From NCBI RefSeq assembly GCF_029893365.1, contig NZ_JARXUZ010000001.1, forward strand, positions 1,364,001-1,428,000: a DNA stretch of 64,000 bases, given 5' to 3'. The notes under the pieces were generated by a model. That model was not told the origin of the DNA and made no database searches. It saw only the letters and a program-made list of their open reading frames with translations. The position numbers and the translations under genes were made by a program. This stretch comes from Cryobacterium sp. CG_9.6 (GTDB lineage Bacteria; Actinomycetota; Actinomycetes; Actinomycetales; Microbacteriaceae). This document shows positions 55,305 through 64,000 of the stretch, in pieces (within the stretch, counting starts at the first letter, position 1; each line of letters starts with the position of its first letter).

Positions 55305-56180
55305 CTAACTCGTGCGGCAATGCGTCGTGAGAAACCCGATCTTGTCGATGGAGATCGTGACCGTTGACCCGTCCCGGAGAAAGACCGGCGGCTTTCGGCT
55401 ATAGCCCGCGCCGCCCGGGCTTCCGGTGGAAATCAGCGTTCCCGGCAGCAACGTGGAGGTTTTGGAGAGGTAGGAGATAATCTCGGCGACGGTGCGCACC
55501 ATGTCTCCGCTGGAGGCATCCTGCAGAATGCGCCCGTCAACGTGTGTGGTCAGCCACACATTCTGGGGGTCCCCGATCTCGTCCGCCGTCACAACGATGG
55601 GTCCCGTCGGGGTGAAACCGTCGAACGACTTACAGCGCGACCACTGCGCTTCGGAGAACTGCAGGTCGCGCGCGGTGATGTCATTGACGATCGTGTAGCC
55701 GAAGACATAGTCGAGCGCGTCCTGCACCGACACGTTTCGCGCGGGGCGACCGATGATGACGCCAAGTTCTGCTTCGTAGTCCACCTGAGAGGTGAGGTCT
55801 TCCGGCCACGTGATCGTGGACTCGTGCCCGGTGAGAGAGTTGGGCCAGAGCGAAAAGACTGTCGCCGATGTCTCCAAGCGCAGGCTCAACTCGGAGGAGT
55901 GGGCGGCATAATTCGCGCCGATCGCAATGATCTGCGGTGGCCGCAGCACCGCAGAGGAATGCCGCAGGGTGTCGATCGAGGTCATAGATACGCCAGCGGA
56001 TGCCGCGTTCAGGCTGACCGCCCGCACCCGGTCGATCTCGTGCTCACCCTTTTCCAGCAGGTCCTGCAGGTCCCGCGGGGCGTCTTCCATGATTTCATCG
56101 AGGAACAGCGCCTCTTCTCCAAAGGTCACCGCCAGCCTCGGGGTGGACTGGCCGTCAACTCGTAGATGCGCAAACTTCAC
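55305..56180 (-). CDS. Fumarylacetoacetate hydrolase family protein
   Basis: A 291-residue FAH-fold enzyme acting on a 2-oxo or acylpyruvate-type acid. Metal ligands are in DYEAELGVIIG and VNDITARDLQ. Other landmarks: IAIGANYAAHSSE, KSFDGFTPTGP and STGSPGGAG. The exact substrate is not predictable. GTG 56180 is the start, and AGAAGG lies just upstream. It is divergent from the FAD oxidase gene across 117 bp that contains the inverted repeat GAGAAC (56220-56225) / GTTCTC (56240-56245). Confidence 0.88.
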   Translation of the reverse strand: MKFAHLRVDGQSTPRLAVTFGEEALFLDEIMEDAPRDLQDLLEKGEHEIDRVRAVSLNAASAGVSMTSIDTLRHSSAVLRPPQIIAIGANYAAHSSELSLRLETSATVFSLWPNSLTGHESTITWPEDLTSQVDYEAELGVIIGRPARNVSVQDALDYVFGYTIVNDITARDLQFSEAQWSRCKSFDGFTPTGPIVVTADEIGDPQNVWLTTHVDGRILQDASSGDMVRTVAEIISYLSKTSTLLPGTLISTGSPGGAGYSRKPPVFLRDGSTVTISIDKIGFLTTHCRTS

Positions 56181-56297
56181 CCTTCTAGGCTATCGGCACG
56201 CAGCGCGTCTCGACTGTGGGAGAACGACAACGGCCCCGAGTTCTCGTTAGAGGAGTTCCACGGAAGGGGCTGACAGCCGCCTGAGTAGTGTGGTGTC

Positions 56298-57686
56298 ATG
56301 ACTGTACTGGCGCGTCTTCAGCACGAACTGGGCGAGATCGTGAGCGTGGAGTCGTCGGATCTGGTGGCAAGTCGTAGAGACAGGTCCGGGTGGATGGCAC
56401 CGGGAACCCCGCTCGCTGTGGTGAACGCGACCAGCATTGAACACGTTCAGTGCGTGCTGCGCCTGGCATCCGAGTATCGGGTACCCGTGATCACGCGCGG
56501 TGCGGGCACCGGGCTGGCCGGAGGAGCCTGCGGTTCCGACGGGTCGATCGTCTTGAGCCTCGCCGGCATGAATCGAATCCTGGAGATTCGTCCGGAAGAC
56601 GAGCTGGCGGTCGTGGAACCCGGCGTCATCAATCAACACGTGAATGACGCGCTCGCCGAGCACGGACTATGGTTCGCGCCCGATCCGGCGAGCAAGGCCA
56701 TCTCGACGGTGGGGGGAAACATCGCCACGAACGCGGGAGGACTTCTCTGCGCGAAGTACGGTGTCACCCGTGAAGCCGTCCTGGCCCTCACGGTGGTGCT
56801 GGCCGACGGCACACTGCTACACACCGGTCATCGCACCGTGAAGGGCGTCACCGGCTACGACCTGACCGCGCTCCTCACCGGTTCCGAGGGCACTCTTGGG
56901 GTCATTGTGGAGGCGACCGTGCGCGTGCGGGCGATTCCGCTGGGGGACACGGTGACCGTTGCGGCGGTGTTCCCCGACGTTGCCGGCGCTGCCGCCGCAT
57001 CCGCTCGAATCACGGCCGAACGCTTACGCCCGGCGGTGATGGAGCTCATCGACCCGGTCGCACTCGCCATCGTGGCCCGGTTTTTAGGTCCGGAACGCTG
57101 CGCGGGACTTCCCCTCGGCACCGGAGCATTCCTGCTCGCGCAGACCGACGGTGAGGGCGCGGGGCTCGAAGCCGAGAGGGTGGCGGCGGTGATGCGCTCT
57201 GGCGGAGGGGACGTTCAGGTGTCTCGTGATCGGGAGTCGGGCGAGCAGTTGCTGGCGATTCGGCGAGCAATGCATCCGGCCCTGGAGCAGCACGGTACCG
57301 TGCTCATTGAAGACGTTTCGGTGCCTCGCTCGCGCATGGCAGAGATGTTCGCGGTCATCGCAGACATCAGCCTGCGCACCGGGGTGTCCATTCCGGTGGT
57401 GGCTCACGCCGGTGACGGAAATCTGCACCCGAATTTTGTGATTCCCCCTGATCCCTCGGGGCGAACGGATGGATCGGTGCCGGAGCATATCTGGGCGGCG
57501 GCAGACGAGATGTTTCGGGCCGCGCTTCGCCTCGGAGGTACGCTCACCGGCGAACACGGGGTGGGGGTGCTCAAACGACGGTGGCTTCGTGACGAACTGG
57601 GCGACACCAGCTTCGACCTCCAGCGGCGCCTGAAAGCTGTGATTGATCCACTCGGTATTCTGAACCCTGATGTGATGTTTCAGTAA
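56298..57686 (+). CDS. FAD-linked oxidase, GlcD/D-lactate dehydrogenase type
   Basis: A 462-residue flavoprotein of the FAD-binding type 4 family. The PP-loop region is VITRGAGTGLAGGACGSDGSIVLSL, followed by GGNIATNAGGLLCAKYG. The C-terminal oxidase domain shows HAGDGNLHPNFV and a final GEHGVG motif. Likely substrates are glycolate or another D-2-hydroxy acid. No GlcE, GlcF or Fe-S subunit is adjacent, so it would act alone. TAGTGT (56286-56291) lies 6 nt before the ATG (leaderless). Confidence 0.9.
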   Translation: MTVLARLQHELGEIVSVESSDLVASRRDRSGWMAPGTPLAVVNATSIEHVQCVLRLASEYRVPVITRGAGTGLAGGACGSDGSIVLSLAGMNRILEIRPEDELAVVEPGVINQHVNDALAEHGLWFAPDPASKAISTVGGNIATNAGGLLCAKYGVTREAVLALTVVLADGTLLHTGHRTVKGVTGYDLTALLTGSEGTLGVIVEATVRVRAIPLGDTVTVAAVFPDVAGAAAASARITAERLRPAVMELIDPVALAIVARFLGPERCAGLPLGTGAFLLAQTDGEGAGLEAERVAAVMRSGGGDVQVSRDRESGEQLLAIRRAMHPALEQHGTVLIEDVSVPRSRMAEMFAVIADISLRTGVSIPVVAHAGDGNLHPNFVIPPDPSGRTDGSVPEHIWAAADEMFRAALRLGGTLTGEHGVGVLKRRWLRDELGDTSFDLQRRLKAVIDPLGILNPDVMFQ

Positions 57687-57864
57687 GTCAGCGATCCCGC
57701 ACGAACGTGTTAAACAGGAACTCGCCGCTTCGGTGGTGTGGCGGTGCCGACGACTCTACCGATGCGACGAGTTGATGTATGTATATAGTCCATCTTTCGC
57801 AGCGTTCGCGCAAGGATGAATTTCTGGCTAGGTGAAGTTCGGTCTCATCCGGTTGGATGGACCC

Positions 57865-58236
57865 ATGACTGATTTGAATTCAAAGCCCGAAATCGACTTC
57901 CCGGAGGGCGCAGAGCCCGAACAGCTTGAGATCCTCGACATTGTCGTGGGTGACGGTCCAGAGGCCACGCCCGGTGCCACCGTTGATGTGCACTACCTCG
58001 GAGTCGAATTCGCCTCCGGTGACGAGTTCGACTCGTCGTGGAACCGCGGCCAGTCGATCAACTTTCCGTTGCGCTCGCTCATCGCCGGCTGGCAGCAGGG
58101 GATTCCCGGCATGAAGGTAGGCGGTCGACGCAAGCTTGTGGTGCCCCCGCACCTGGCCTACGGCCCCGCCGGTTCCGGCCACCGTCTCTCGGGGCAGACA
58201 CTGATCTTTGTGATTGATCTGCTGGGCGTCAGCTAA
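57865..58236 (+). CDS. FKBP-type peptidyl-prolyl cis-trans isomerase
   Basis: A 123-residue FKBP. Landmarks are VDVHYLGVEFASGDEFDSSWNRGQSINFPL, the VIAGW-type LIAGWQQGIPGMKVGGRRKLVVPP and LAYGPAGSG. No signal peptide; cytoplasmic folding helper. ATG 57865 gives the usual start TDLNSKPEIDFPEG; the open frame begins at GTG 57832 but adds only 11 atypical residues. Confidence 0.92.
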   Translation: MTDLNSKPEIDFPEGAEPEQLEILDIVVGDGPEATPGATVDVHYLGVEFASGDEFDSSWNRGQSINFPLRSLIAGWQQGIPGMKVGGRRKLVVPPHLAYGPAGSGHRLSGQTLIFVIDLLGVS

Positions 58237-58283
58237 AGAGTCGCTCGCTGCAACCGACTAACCCGCACGTGTGTGATGCGTGG

Positions 58284-58325
58284 GGTGTGGCCTCGCACGA
58301 CGTTCGCGTCGCACGAGGCCACACC
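58284..58325 (+). terminator. Long hairpin with UUCG tetraloop
   Basis: GGTGTGGCCTCG (58284-58295) and CGAGGCCACACC (58314-58325) pair perfectly. A CA/CA internal loop separates them from the 5-bp CGACG/CGTCG stem (58298-58302/58307-58311), closed by TTCG. It lies 48 bp after the FKBP stop; there is no U-tract. Confidence 0.7.
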
Positions 58326-58391
58326 GGCTCCATTTGGTGGTCTTCTGGCTCAACGCTGTCGGGACGAGACTCCCCGCGTACATAATGATTC

Positions 58392-58805
58392 ATGATCTCT
58401 ACCCACAACGCCCGGTCTCTGCTCGCCGCTGGCCTCGTCTGGCGCCCGGCTTCCGGGGATGCGTTTCGCATTGAACGACCGGGGTTTGACGACGATGTCT
58501 TTACCGTAAGCAGCATGGCCATCGAGCCGCATGAGTTCGACACCGGCACGATTCTCGGTTTCAACGGCACGACTGAATGGGCGCTCGATTCCCTGGCGCT
58601 CGAGAACGCACTGTGGCTTCCGCGGGAAGACCAGCTCCGTGAGCTGCTGGGTCGGAGATTCCGCGCTCTGGAGCGAACCGCTGATTTTCGGTACCAGGTT
58701 GTGGCCGACCTCGGCGAAGGGCCCACACATTTTGTTGCCGACGACGCAGCGGATGCCTACGCGGCGGCCGTGCTGGCAGCCATGGGGACAGCAGCGTCAC
58801 GCTGA
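58392..58805 (+). CDS. Conserved hypothetical protein
   Basis: A 137-residue cytoplasmic protein. Regions such as AGLVWRPASGDAFRIERP, HEFDTGTILGFNGTTEWALDS and LWLPREDQLRELLG look conserved and structured, but I cannot assign a domain. Similar actinobacterial proteins are often annotated as hypothetical or, without clear basis, pilus assembly. A leaderless-type -10 (TACATA, 58379-58384) lies 7 nt before the ATG. Confidence 0.75.
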   Translation: MISTHNARSLLAAGLVWRPASGDAFRIERPGFDDDVFTVSSMAIEPHEFDTGTILGFNGTTEWALDSLALENALWLPREDQLRELLGRRFRALERTADFRYQVVADLGEGPTHFVADDAADAYAAAVLAAMGTAASR

Positions 58806-58812
58806 GTACGCC

Positions 58813-59238
58813 CTAGTAGCGGTCCGGCTCCGGGCCCAGCGGAAACCGACGTCCCTGCATGTGGGTCGGTGTGATCTCCACGTAGATGTACTTGAGAGTC
58901 GGGATCAACGGGTGCAGCGGCAGTTGGTCGGCGGCATCGATATCGGATTGCTTGTCGAGAATGCTGGCTGTGCCCTTCACCACGACGCTCCATGCTTCGT
59001 CGTGACCGACGCCATCCGTTTCGAATGCAACCCGGTTGTTTACGGTGAGCTCGAGCAGCTTTGTGCCCTCGGCTGTGCGAAAGAATAATCGGCGGTCAGC
59101 GGCAACGAAGTTCACCGGAAAGATGTCGGGAATCCCGCCGACGCTCACCGCAAGGCGGCCAAGACTTGCGGAAAGCAGGGCATCCCAGCTTTCATCTTCG
59201 GTGAGAATCCGGATCTCTTTGAGGTCATTGATGTCCAT
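58813..59238 (-). CDS. Pyridoxamine 5'-phosphate oxidase family (split barrel) protein
   Basis: A 141-residue flavin/F420-binding-like split-barrel protein. Typical segments: LLSASLGRLAVSVGGIPDIFPVNFV, RLFFRTAEGTKLLEL, NRVAFETDG and WSVVVKGTA. Members bind FMN or F420 or act in heme metabolism; the exact cofactor is uncertain. A convergent neighbour ends 7 bp away. Confidence 0.85.
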   Translation of the reverse strand: MDINDLKEIRILTEDESWDALLSASLGRLAVSVGGIPDIFPVNFVAADRRLFFRTAEGTKLLELTVNNRVAFETDGVGHDEAWSVVVKGTASILDKQSDIDAADQLPLHPLIPTLKYIYVEITPTHMQGRRFPLGPEPDRY

Positions 59239-59441
59239 ATCTCATCGTGGCACGTGGGCACGACTGAAGGGAATATTCCCCGCCGAGTCGTTCGGAACAT
59301 ACCCGCTCCTGGCGTGTATTTTGCTGACCCCAGTTGAGGGGGGCATCGTGGTGTATTGTGGAATGTTGCCCATTGGCCGCCAACAACCCTAGAGATCCAC
59401 TTGGCATAGCTGGTTGGAAATCCTCCAAGAGGAAGTTAAAA

Positions 59442-61211
59442 GTGAGCGCACCATCCCAAGCCCCCTCAGTAACAGTAGGGAAGGGCCCCAAGAAACGTCG
59501 TTTCGTCGTGCCAGCACCGCGGGTTTTCTACCCGGCGCTCGGCATCATTCTTGCGGTCGTCATCATCGCCATCAGCTTTCCCGTGCGAACGGGAACTACT
59601 CTTTCCACCCTGCAGGGCTGGGTCGTAGCTGGACTGGGCCCGTACTACATCATTCTGGTGGCGGGCTTTGTGGTCTTCGCCGTGTGGATGGGTGTGAGCC
59701 GCTTCGGTGACATCAAGCTCGGCAAGGATGATGACAAGCCCGAGTTTGGCCTCATGAGCTGGTTCTCCATGCTCTTCGCTGCTGGAATGGGCATTGGCCT
59801 GGTCTTCTGGGGCATGTCTGAGCCGTTGACGTTCTTCACCAACCCGAAGCCGGGAGTGAGCGGTAACGCTCAGGAGCTTGCTGCTGCGGCGATGAACCAG
59901 ACTTTCCTGCACTGGGGATTCCATGCCTGGGCCATTTACGCCGTCGTGGGGCTGAGCCTTGCGTACTCCATTCACCGCAAGGGGCGTCCGGTTTCTATTC
60001 GCTGGGCCCTCGAGCCGCTGCTCGGGGACCGCGTTCGAGGTCGCCTCGGTGACGCCATCGATGTTATTGCCATTGTTGGAACGCTCTTTGGTGTTGCCAC
60101 GTCCCTCGGCCTTGGTGTCAAACAGATCGCTGCTGGACTGAGCTACCTCGGTGTTGTGGGCGAGGTCAACAACACCCTGCTCGTGATTCTCATCATTGTG
60201 ATCACGGCTATCGCCACCGTTTCGGTGGTCAGTGGTGTTGGCAAGGGCATCAAGTGGCTTTCCAACATCAACCTCGGCATGGCCGGCCTGTTGTTGGTTG
60301 CCGTGCTGCTGCTGGGCCCCACGCTCTACCTGCTGCGCGTCCTTGTTGAGTCCATTGGCGGCTATTTTCAGAACGTTGTGGGGCTGACCTTCGACACCGG
60401 TTCGTTCACCGGACAGGCTGGCATTGACTGGCAGGGCGCATGGACAGTCTTCTACTGGGGCTGGTGGATCTCGTGGGCCCCGTTCGTGGGTGTCTTCATC
60501 GCGCGAATCTCTCGTGGACGCACCGTGCGGGAATTCATTGCCGGAGTACTTATCGTTCCCACCCTCGTGACCTTTGTGTGGTTCGCCGTAATGGGTGGAA
60601 GTGCCATTCGTCAGGCGTGGGAGGGCGACGGGGGCGGACTGTTCGACCCCGAGGTGGGGATCATTCCTGAGAACGTGCTCTTCAGCTTCCTGGGCGGACT
60701 TCCGCTCGGCGGAGTGCTGGCCGTGATTGCCGTGATCGTGATTGCGATCTTCTTCATCACGTCAGCCGACTCTGGGTCACTGGTCATCGACATGCTGGCC
60801 TCGGGCGGCGACACGAACCCGCCCAAGTGGAGCCGCATCATGTGGGCCTCGCTTGGCGGTATCGTTGCGATCGCCCTGCTGCTTGCTGGCGGGCTCGCTG
60901 CGCTGCAGACCGGAGCTATCCTGACGGCAATTCCCGTGAGCCTTGTGATGGTCGGTATGTGCATTGCCACGTTCAAGGCATTCCGTATCGAGCACGAACT
61001 CATCGTGAGCGTTGAGCGTCGTCAGCGTCGCGAGGAACTCGCGCGTCGAATCGGAAAAACCGTCACCGCACACCTTGAAGAAAACTTCGACGATCACTTT
61101 GGTGATCAGGTTGATGGCCACATCATGGCAGCCATGACCGAGGAGGCCATGACCACCGATGAGGGTCTGCGTCGCCGTCGTGGGTGGGGTCGAAAGCCCA
61201 AGGACTCCTAG
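59442..61211 (+). CDS. BCCT-family transporter
   Basis: A 589-residue betaine/choline/carnitine transporter with 12 membrane helices. Signatures: AAGMGIGLVFWGMSEPLTFF with the Gly-rich unwound helix, WGFHAWAIYAVVGLSLAY with the Trp box, and YWGWWISWAPFVGVFIARISRGRT. An N-terminal basic extension and a C-terminal helical tail (HELIVSVERRQRREELARRIG) resemble osmosensing members such as BetP. GTG 59442 follows GAGGAA. Uptake of a quaternary amine for osmoprotection is likely. Confidence 0.93.
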   Translation: MSAPSQAPSVTVGKGPKKRRFVVPAPRVFYPALGIILAVVIIAISFPVRTGTTLSTLQGWVVAGLGPYYIILVAGFVVFAVWMGVSRFGDIKLGKDDDKPEFGLMSWFSMLFAAGMGIGLVFWGMSEPLTFFTNPKPGVSGNAQELAAAAMNQTFLHWGFHAWAIYAVVGLSLAYSIHRKGRPVSIRWALEPLLGDRVRGRLGDAIDVIAIVGTLFGVATSLGLGVKQIAAGLSYLGVVGEVNNTLLVILIIVITAIATVSVVSGVGKGIKWLSNINLGMAGLLLVAVLLLGPTLYLLRVLVESIGGYFQNVVGLTFDTGSFTGQAGIDWQGAWTVFYWGWWISWAPFVGVFIARISRGRTVREFIAGVLIVPTLVTFVWFAVMGGSAIRQAWEGDGGGLFDPEVGIIPENVLFSFLGGLPLGGVLAVIAVIVIAIFFITSADSGSLVIDMLASGGDTNPPKWSRIMWASLGGIVAIALLLAGGLAALQTGAILTAIPVSLVMVGMCIATFKAFRIEHELIVSVERRQRREELARRIGKTVTAHLEENFDDHFGDQVDGHIMAAMTEEAMTTDEGLRRRRGWGRKPKDS

Positions 61212-61229
61212 GCGTTTACCCTTCCTTCA

Positions 61230-61263
61230 GAAGCACCCCGCAGCCTTGGCTGTGGGGTGCTTC
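61230..61263 (+). terminator. Terminator hairpin of the BCCT gene
   Basis: GAAGCACCCCGCAG (61230-61243) pairs with CTGTGGGGTGCTTC (61250-61263) with one mismatch and a 6-nt loop, 18 bp after the stop. Confidence 0.75.
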
Positions 61264-61307
61264 TGTCTGGAGGGACGGTGCTCCACGAGCATCCGTAGAC
61301 TCGAAGC

Positions 61308-62198
61308 ATGCGCTACGGAATCGTCATTCTCCCGCAGGACCGCTGGCCAATCGCCCGGGAGAAGTGGGTGGCTGCCGAGGCCTACGGGTTCGACCATGCC
61401 TGGACCTACGACCACCTCTCGTGGCGGTCTTTGGCTGACGAACCGTGGTTCGGCACGATACCCACGCTCACGGCGGCGGCCTGCGTCACCTCCCGAATCC
61501 GGTTGGGGACCTTCGTGTCGTCGCCCAATTTTCGACATCCGGTGCCCTTTGCCAAAGAGATTGCCACGGTGGATGACATCTCGGCTGGGCGCTTCGTGCT
61601 CGGCGTGGGATCCGGAGGGACCGGCTTTGACGCCGTGACCCTCGGCCAGACCGAACTCACGCCGCGGCAGCGACACGAGCGGTTTGTGGAGTTTGTGACC
61701 GACCTGGACGTGCTCCTTCGGCACGAGATCGCTCCCGGCGGTGGGATCAGCTTCAGCGGGGACTGGTTTACGGCCGTGCAGGCGCGCATGGTGGGAGCGG
61801 GGGTGCAGCGCCCACGCGTGCCGTTCGTGATAGCGGCAAACGGACCCCGAGGCATCCGTCTGGCCGCTCGGTACGGTGACGGCTGGGTGACTACCGGTGC
61901 TGATGGTGCCGACGGTGAGGCCTGGTGGACCAGTGTTCGCGACCTCTCCGCCCGCCTGGACGATGCATTGCAGAAGGAGGGGCGCGACCCGGCCAGCATT
62001 GATCGCTACCTCAACCTCGACAGCGGGGGAAGTTACTCACTGCAGAGCGTGGCGGCCTTCGATACGGCTGTTGGCCTGGCCGCCGAGCTCGGGTTCACCG
62101 ATGTTTTGACTCACTGGCCACGCGCGGACGGTATCTATGCCGGGAACCGCGGCGTGCTTGACGCTGTCGCTGCCGGGTTGCCCGCCCGAACTTCCTAA
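61308..62198 (+). CDS. LLM-class flavin/F420-dependent oxidoreductase
   Basis: A 296-residue luciferase-like monooxygenase-fold enzyme. Landmarks are AWTYDHLSWRS, SPNFRHPVPFAKEIATVDDISAGR, LGVGSGGTGFD, and VIAANGPRGIRLAARYGDGW. Actinobacterial members mostly use F420 or FMN; substrate unknown. TAGACT (61296-61301) lies 6 nt before the ATG (leaderless). Confidence 0.9.
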   Translation: MRYGIVILPQDRWPIAREKWVAAEAYGFDHAWTYDHLSWRSLADEPWFGTIPTLTAAACVTSRIRLGTFVSSPNFRHPVPFAKEIATVDDISAGRFVLGVGSGGTGFDAVTLGQTELTPRQRHERFVEFVTDLDVLLRHEIAPGGGISFSGDWFTAVQARMVGAGVQRPRVPFVIAANGPRGIRLAARYGDGWVTTGADGADGEAWWTSVRDLSARLDDALQKEGRDPASIDRYLNLDSGGSYSLQSVAAFDTAVGLAAELGFTDVLTHWPRADGIYAGNRGVLDAVAAGLPARTS

Positions 62199-62249
62199 CC
62201 GGAAACGCGAAATACCGTGCCAGTTGCGGTGATTGTCTAGGCTGGTGCC

Positions 62250-63383
62250 ATGCGAGAACTCGACGCCCCCACCCAGACGCCTCCCCGCACCCCGCTGACC
62301 GACCGGCTCGGCTGGCTGGGCCTTCGGAGCGGCCAGATTCTGCTTGTGATCGCATTTGCGGCTGTGGTTATTTTTGGGCTTGTGCAGCTGAAGCTCGTCG
62401 TCATCCCGGTTCTCATTGCCATCATTCTCGCGTCGGCGCTCAGTCCCGTCGTGGGGTGGCTTCGTCGACGTGGCATGCCGGCACTTCTCGCCACCTGGAC
62501 CACCCTGCTCACGAGCATTGCGGCGTTCGGTGGAATCATCACCCTGATTGTTTTTGCTGTGCGAGGTCAGTGGGATGAATTGTTCACCTCCGCTGCGGAG
62601 GGAATCGACACCCTGCAGGTCTTCCTACTGCAGGGACCCCTCGGCATCGATGAGCAGCAGATTGAAGACGTGCGTTCAGCGGCGGTGGACTTTGTCACAA
62701 GCAGTCAGTTTGGAACGGGTGCTCTGGCTGGGGCCTCCGTGGTTGCCGAGCTTCTCACCGGTACCGTGCTGTTGCTCGTCATTCTGTTCTTCTTCCTGAA
62801 GGACGGCGAACGCATCTGGAATTTCTTCCTGCTTCCGTTTGCCGGGGTGCGCCTCGCCCGTGGACGTCGGATTGGAACCACTGCTCGCGGCGTGCTCGGG
62901 GGGTATGTTCGCGGGACGGCCATCGTGGCACTCGTCGATGCGTCAGCGATTGGAATCGGCCTGGCAGTGCTGCAGGTTCCCCTCGCTCTTCCCCTGGCCG
63001 TGATTGTGTTCCTCGGGTCCTTCATTCCCCTGATCGGTGCCACTGCCGCCGGTATTCTTGCGGCTCTCGTGGCTCTCGTGGCCAACGGCCCCGTTGTCGC
63101 ACTCATTGTGATCATCATCGTGATCGCCGTCAATCAGTTGGAAGGTAACTTTCTGCAGCCCGTGGTGATGGCGCAGAACCTGAAGCTGCACCCGCTGGTC
63201 ATTCTGTTCGCGCTGACTGCAGGGACGATTCTCGGGGGAATCGTTGGTGCGGTCCTGTCCGTACCGATCGCTGCTGTGACCTGGGCGATCGCCAAAACCT
63301 GGAACGAGCCGGCTGCACTGCCGCCGGAGGCACCCGTGCCGCCAGCGTCTCGCCCCTTGGCTCGTCGTCAGCGCCGACGCTGA
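62250..63383 (+). CDS. AI-2E family transporter
   Basis: A 377-residue membrane protein of the AI-2E (TqsA/YdiK) family. Eight hydrophobic segments; conserved C-terminal FIPLIGATAAGILAALVAL, IVIIAVNQLEGNFLQPVVM and LKLHPLVILFALTAGTILGGIVGAVLSVPIAA. The tail is Pro/Arg-rich. Substrates of most members are unknown; export of autoinducer-2 was shown for only a few. TAGGCT (62238-62243) lies 6 nt before the ATG. Confidence 0.9.
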   Translation: MRELDAPTQTPPRTPLTDRLGWLGLRSGQILLVIAFAAVVIFGLVQLKLVVIPVLIAIILASALSPVVGWLRRRGMPALLATWTTLLTSIAAFGGIITLIVFAVRGQWDELFTSAAEGIDTLQVFLLQGPLGIDEQQIEDVRSAAVDFVTSSQFGTGALAGASVVAELLTGTVLLLVILFFFLKDGERIWNFFLLPFAGVRLARGRRIGTTARGVLGGYVRGTAIVALVDASAIGIGLAVLQVPLALPLAVIVFLGSFIPLIGATAAGILAALVALVANGPVVALIVIIIVIAVNQLEGNFLQPVVMAQNLKLHPLVILFALTAGTILGGIVGAVLSVPIAAVTWAIAKTWNEPAALPPEAPVPPASRPLARRQRRR

Positions 63384-63392
63384 CATCACGGG

Positions 63393-63599
63393 TTACTCGG
63401 TGGGTCGAGTCGCGGAGCGTGGTGGCCGCTTCGAGGTAGCCACCACCGGACCCTGCGCTGCGGGGACCGTCGATTCCGGGAGGATGCTGGTCTGGGCGCA
63501 TCCCGAGCACTTGAGGACGTAGCGGGGGAGACCCGCGCCAAGGGACGGGTTCGGGGCGAGTCGGGCCACGGAACCGCAGTACGGGCAGGTCATATGCAT
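63393..63599 (-). CDS. Small zinc-ribbon-like protein
   Basis: A 68-residue protein with two CxxC pairs (CPYCGS and CSGCAQ) separated by 27 residues, suggesting a zinc ribbon. The tail is Pro/Ser/Arg-rich. Function unknown. AGGAG lies 9 nt before ATG 63599. The open frame continues upstream to 63875, but that part is antisense to the rpsO leader. Confidence 0.65.
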   Translation of the reverse strand: MHMTCPYCGSVARLAPNPSLGAGLPRYVLKCSGCAQTSILPESTVPAAQGPVVATSKRPPRSATRPTE

Positions 63600-63715
63600 C
63601 AGCAAACACTCCTGTGTATTCGTCTTCTTGAGTGAGTATGCCGCGACGGGTGGGTTATGGGTTGCGGGAGAGAAAATGAGTGACGCCCCAGTCCGGGGAA
63701 ATAGCCAAGATCTGC

Positions 63716-63721
63716 TAAAGT
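63716..63721 (+). promoter_or_regulatory. Possible -10 of rpsO
   Basis: TAAAGT about 90 bp before the rpsO ATG; the long leader could allow autoregulation by S15, as in other bacteria. Weak evidence. Confidence 0.3.
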
Positions 63722-63810
63722 ATGTAGGTTGCCGTTTAGCGGCCGCGGACAAAGAGAGCCCAGGCATCCTGCCAAGGGCACCGCGCAGTGAGAGAAAGGG
63801 GATCCCATCT

Positions 63811-64000
63811 ATGGCACTCGAAGCCAATGCAAAGAAGGCGATCATCGAAAAGTACGCTACCCACCCAGGTGACACAGGGTCCCCCGAAGTTCAGATTGCT
63901 ATGCTCACGCAGCGCATTCTTGACCTGACGGAGCACCTGAAAGAGCACAAGCACGACCACCACTCGCGTCGTGGCCTGCTCCTCATGGTTGGTCAGCGTC
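63811..64000 (+). CDS. rpsO: 30S ribosomal protein S15, 3' end outside window
   Basis: The first 63 codons of S15 ([35 protein letters not shown], then [20 protein letters not shown]). S15 binds the central domain of 16S rRNA early in 30S assembly. AAAGGGG lies 9 nt before the ATG. In Actinobacteria it is usually followed by pnp, which would lie beyond the window. Confidence 0.95.
   Translation, partial: MALEANAKKAIIEKYATHPGDTGSPEVQIAMLTQRILDLTEHLKEHKHDHHSRRGLLLMVGQR

Overview
The window is high-G+C chromosomal DNA from an actinobacterium. The best fit is the family Microbacteriaceae (order Micrococcales). The evidence is gene order (dxr-rseP-ispG-proS-nusA-ylxR-infB-rbfA ... truB-ribF ... 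rpsO), frequent GTG starts, a DUF222/HNH (13E12-type) gene, and many genes with an actinobacterial -10 hexamer (TANNNT) 5-7 nt before the start codon. This is inference from sequence; no database search was run.

Layout. 1-9806: housekeeping block with gabT (cut by the window edge), a PlsC-like acyltransferase, the MEP-pathway genes dxr and ispG, the site-2 protease rseP, a Ser/Thr kinase plus lipoprotein pair, a histidine kinase without its ATPase domain, and a thiolase. 9807-13520: accessory island with an IS110-family element whose transposase has an in-frame stop, a DUF222-HNH gene, and three full or partial copies of a repeat with 13-bp terminal inverted repeats. 13521-28692: translation and cell-wall block (proS, nusA, ylxR, infB, rbfA, mutY, panE-like, truB, two small membrane proteins, ribF, class A PBP). 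28760-39623: a gamma-butyrolactone-receptor-like TetR regulator with an MFS transporter, a ROK kinase, a deoxyribose module (SorC/DeoR regulator, deoC, one complete aldehyde dehydrogenase and one reduced one), and several small proteins. 39844-48438: SNF2 helicase, phosphofructokinase, mycoredoxin-like protein, Nudix hydrolase, two nucleobase permeases and a carboxylesterase.

48476-55285 is the most coherent accessory system. One strand encodes a glutamine-synthetase-like ligase, a gamma-glutamyl hydrolase, an aldehyde dehydrogenase, a short-chain dehydrogenase and a FadR-type regulator. Divergent from it is an ethanolamine-type APC permease. The shared promoter region carries three inverted repeats, one of which (TGGTC-acg-GACCA) looks like a FadR-type operator over the permease -35. 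This resembles a microcompartment-free, gamma-glutamylation route for ethanolamine or a related amine. The window ends with an FAH-family hydrolase, a GlcD-like oxidase, FKBP isomerase, BCCT transporter, LLM oxidoreductase, AI-2E-family protein and the start of rpsO.

Points of special interest: two genes that appear to start at non-canonical codons (ATT for the AzgA-like permease, CTG for the kinase), several proteins lacking key catalytic parts, and about 21 genes with leaderless promoter geometry.
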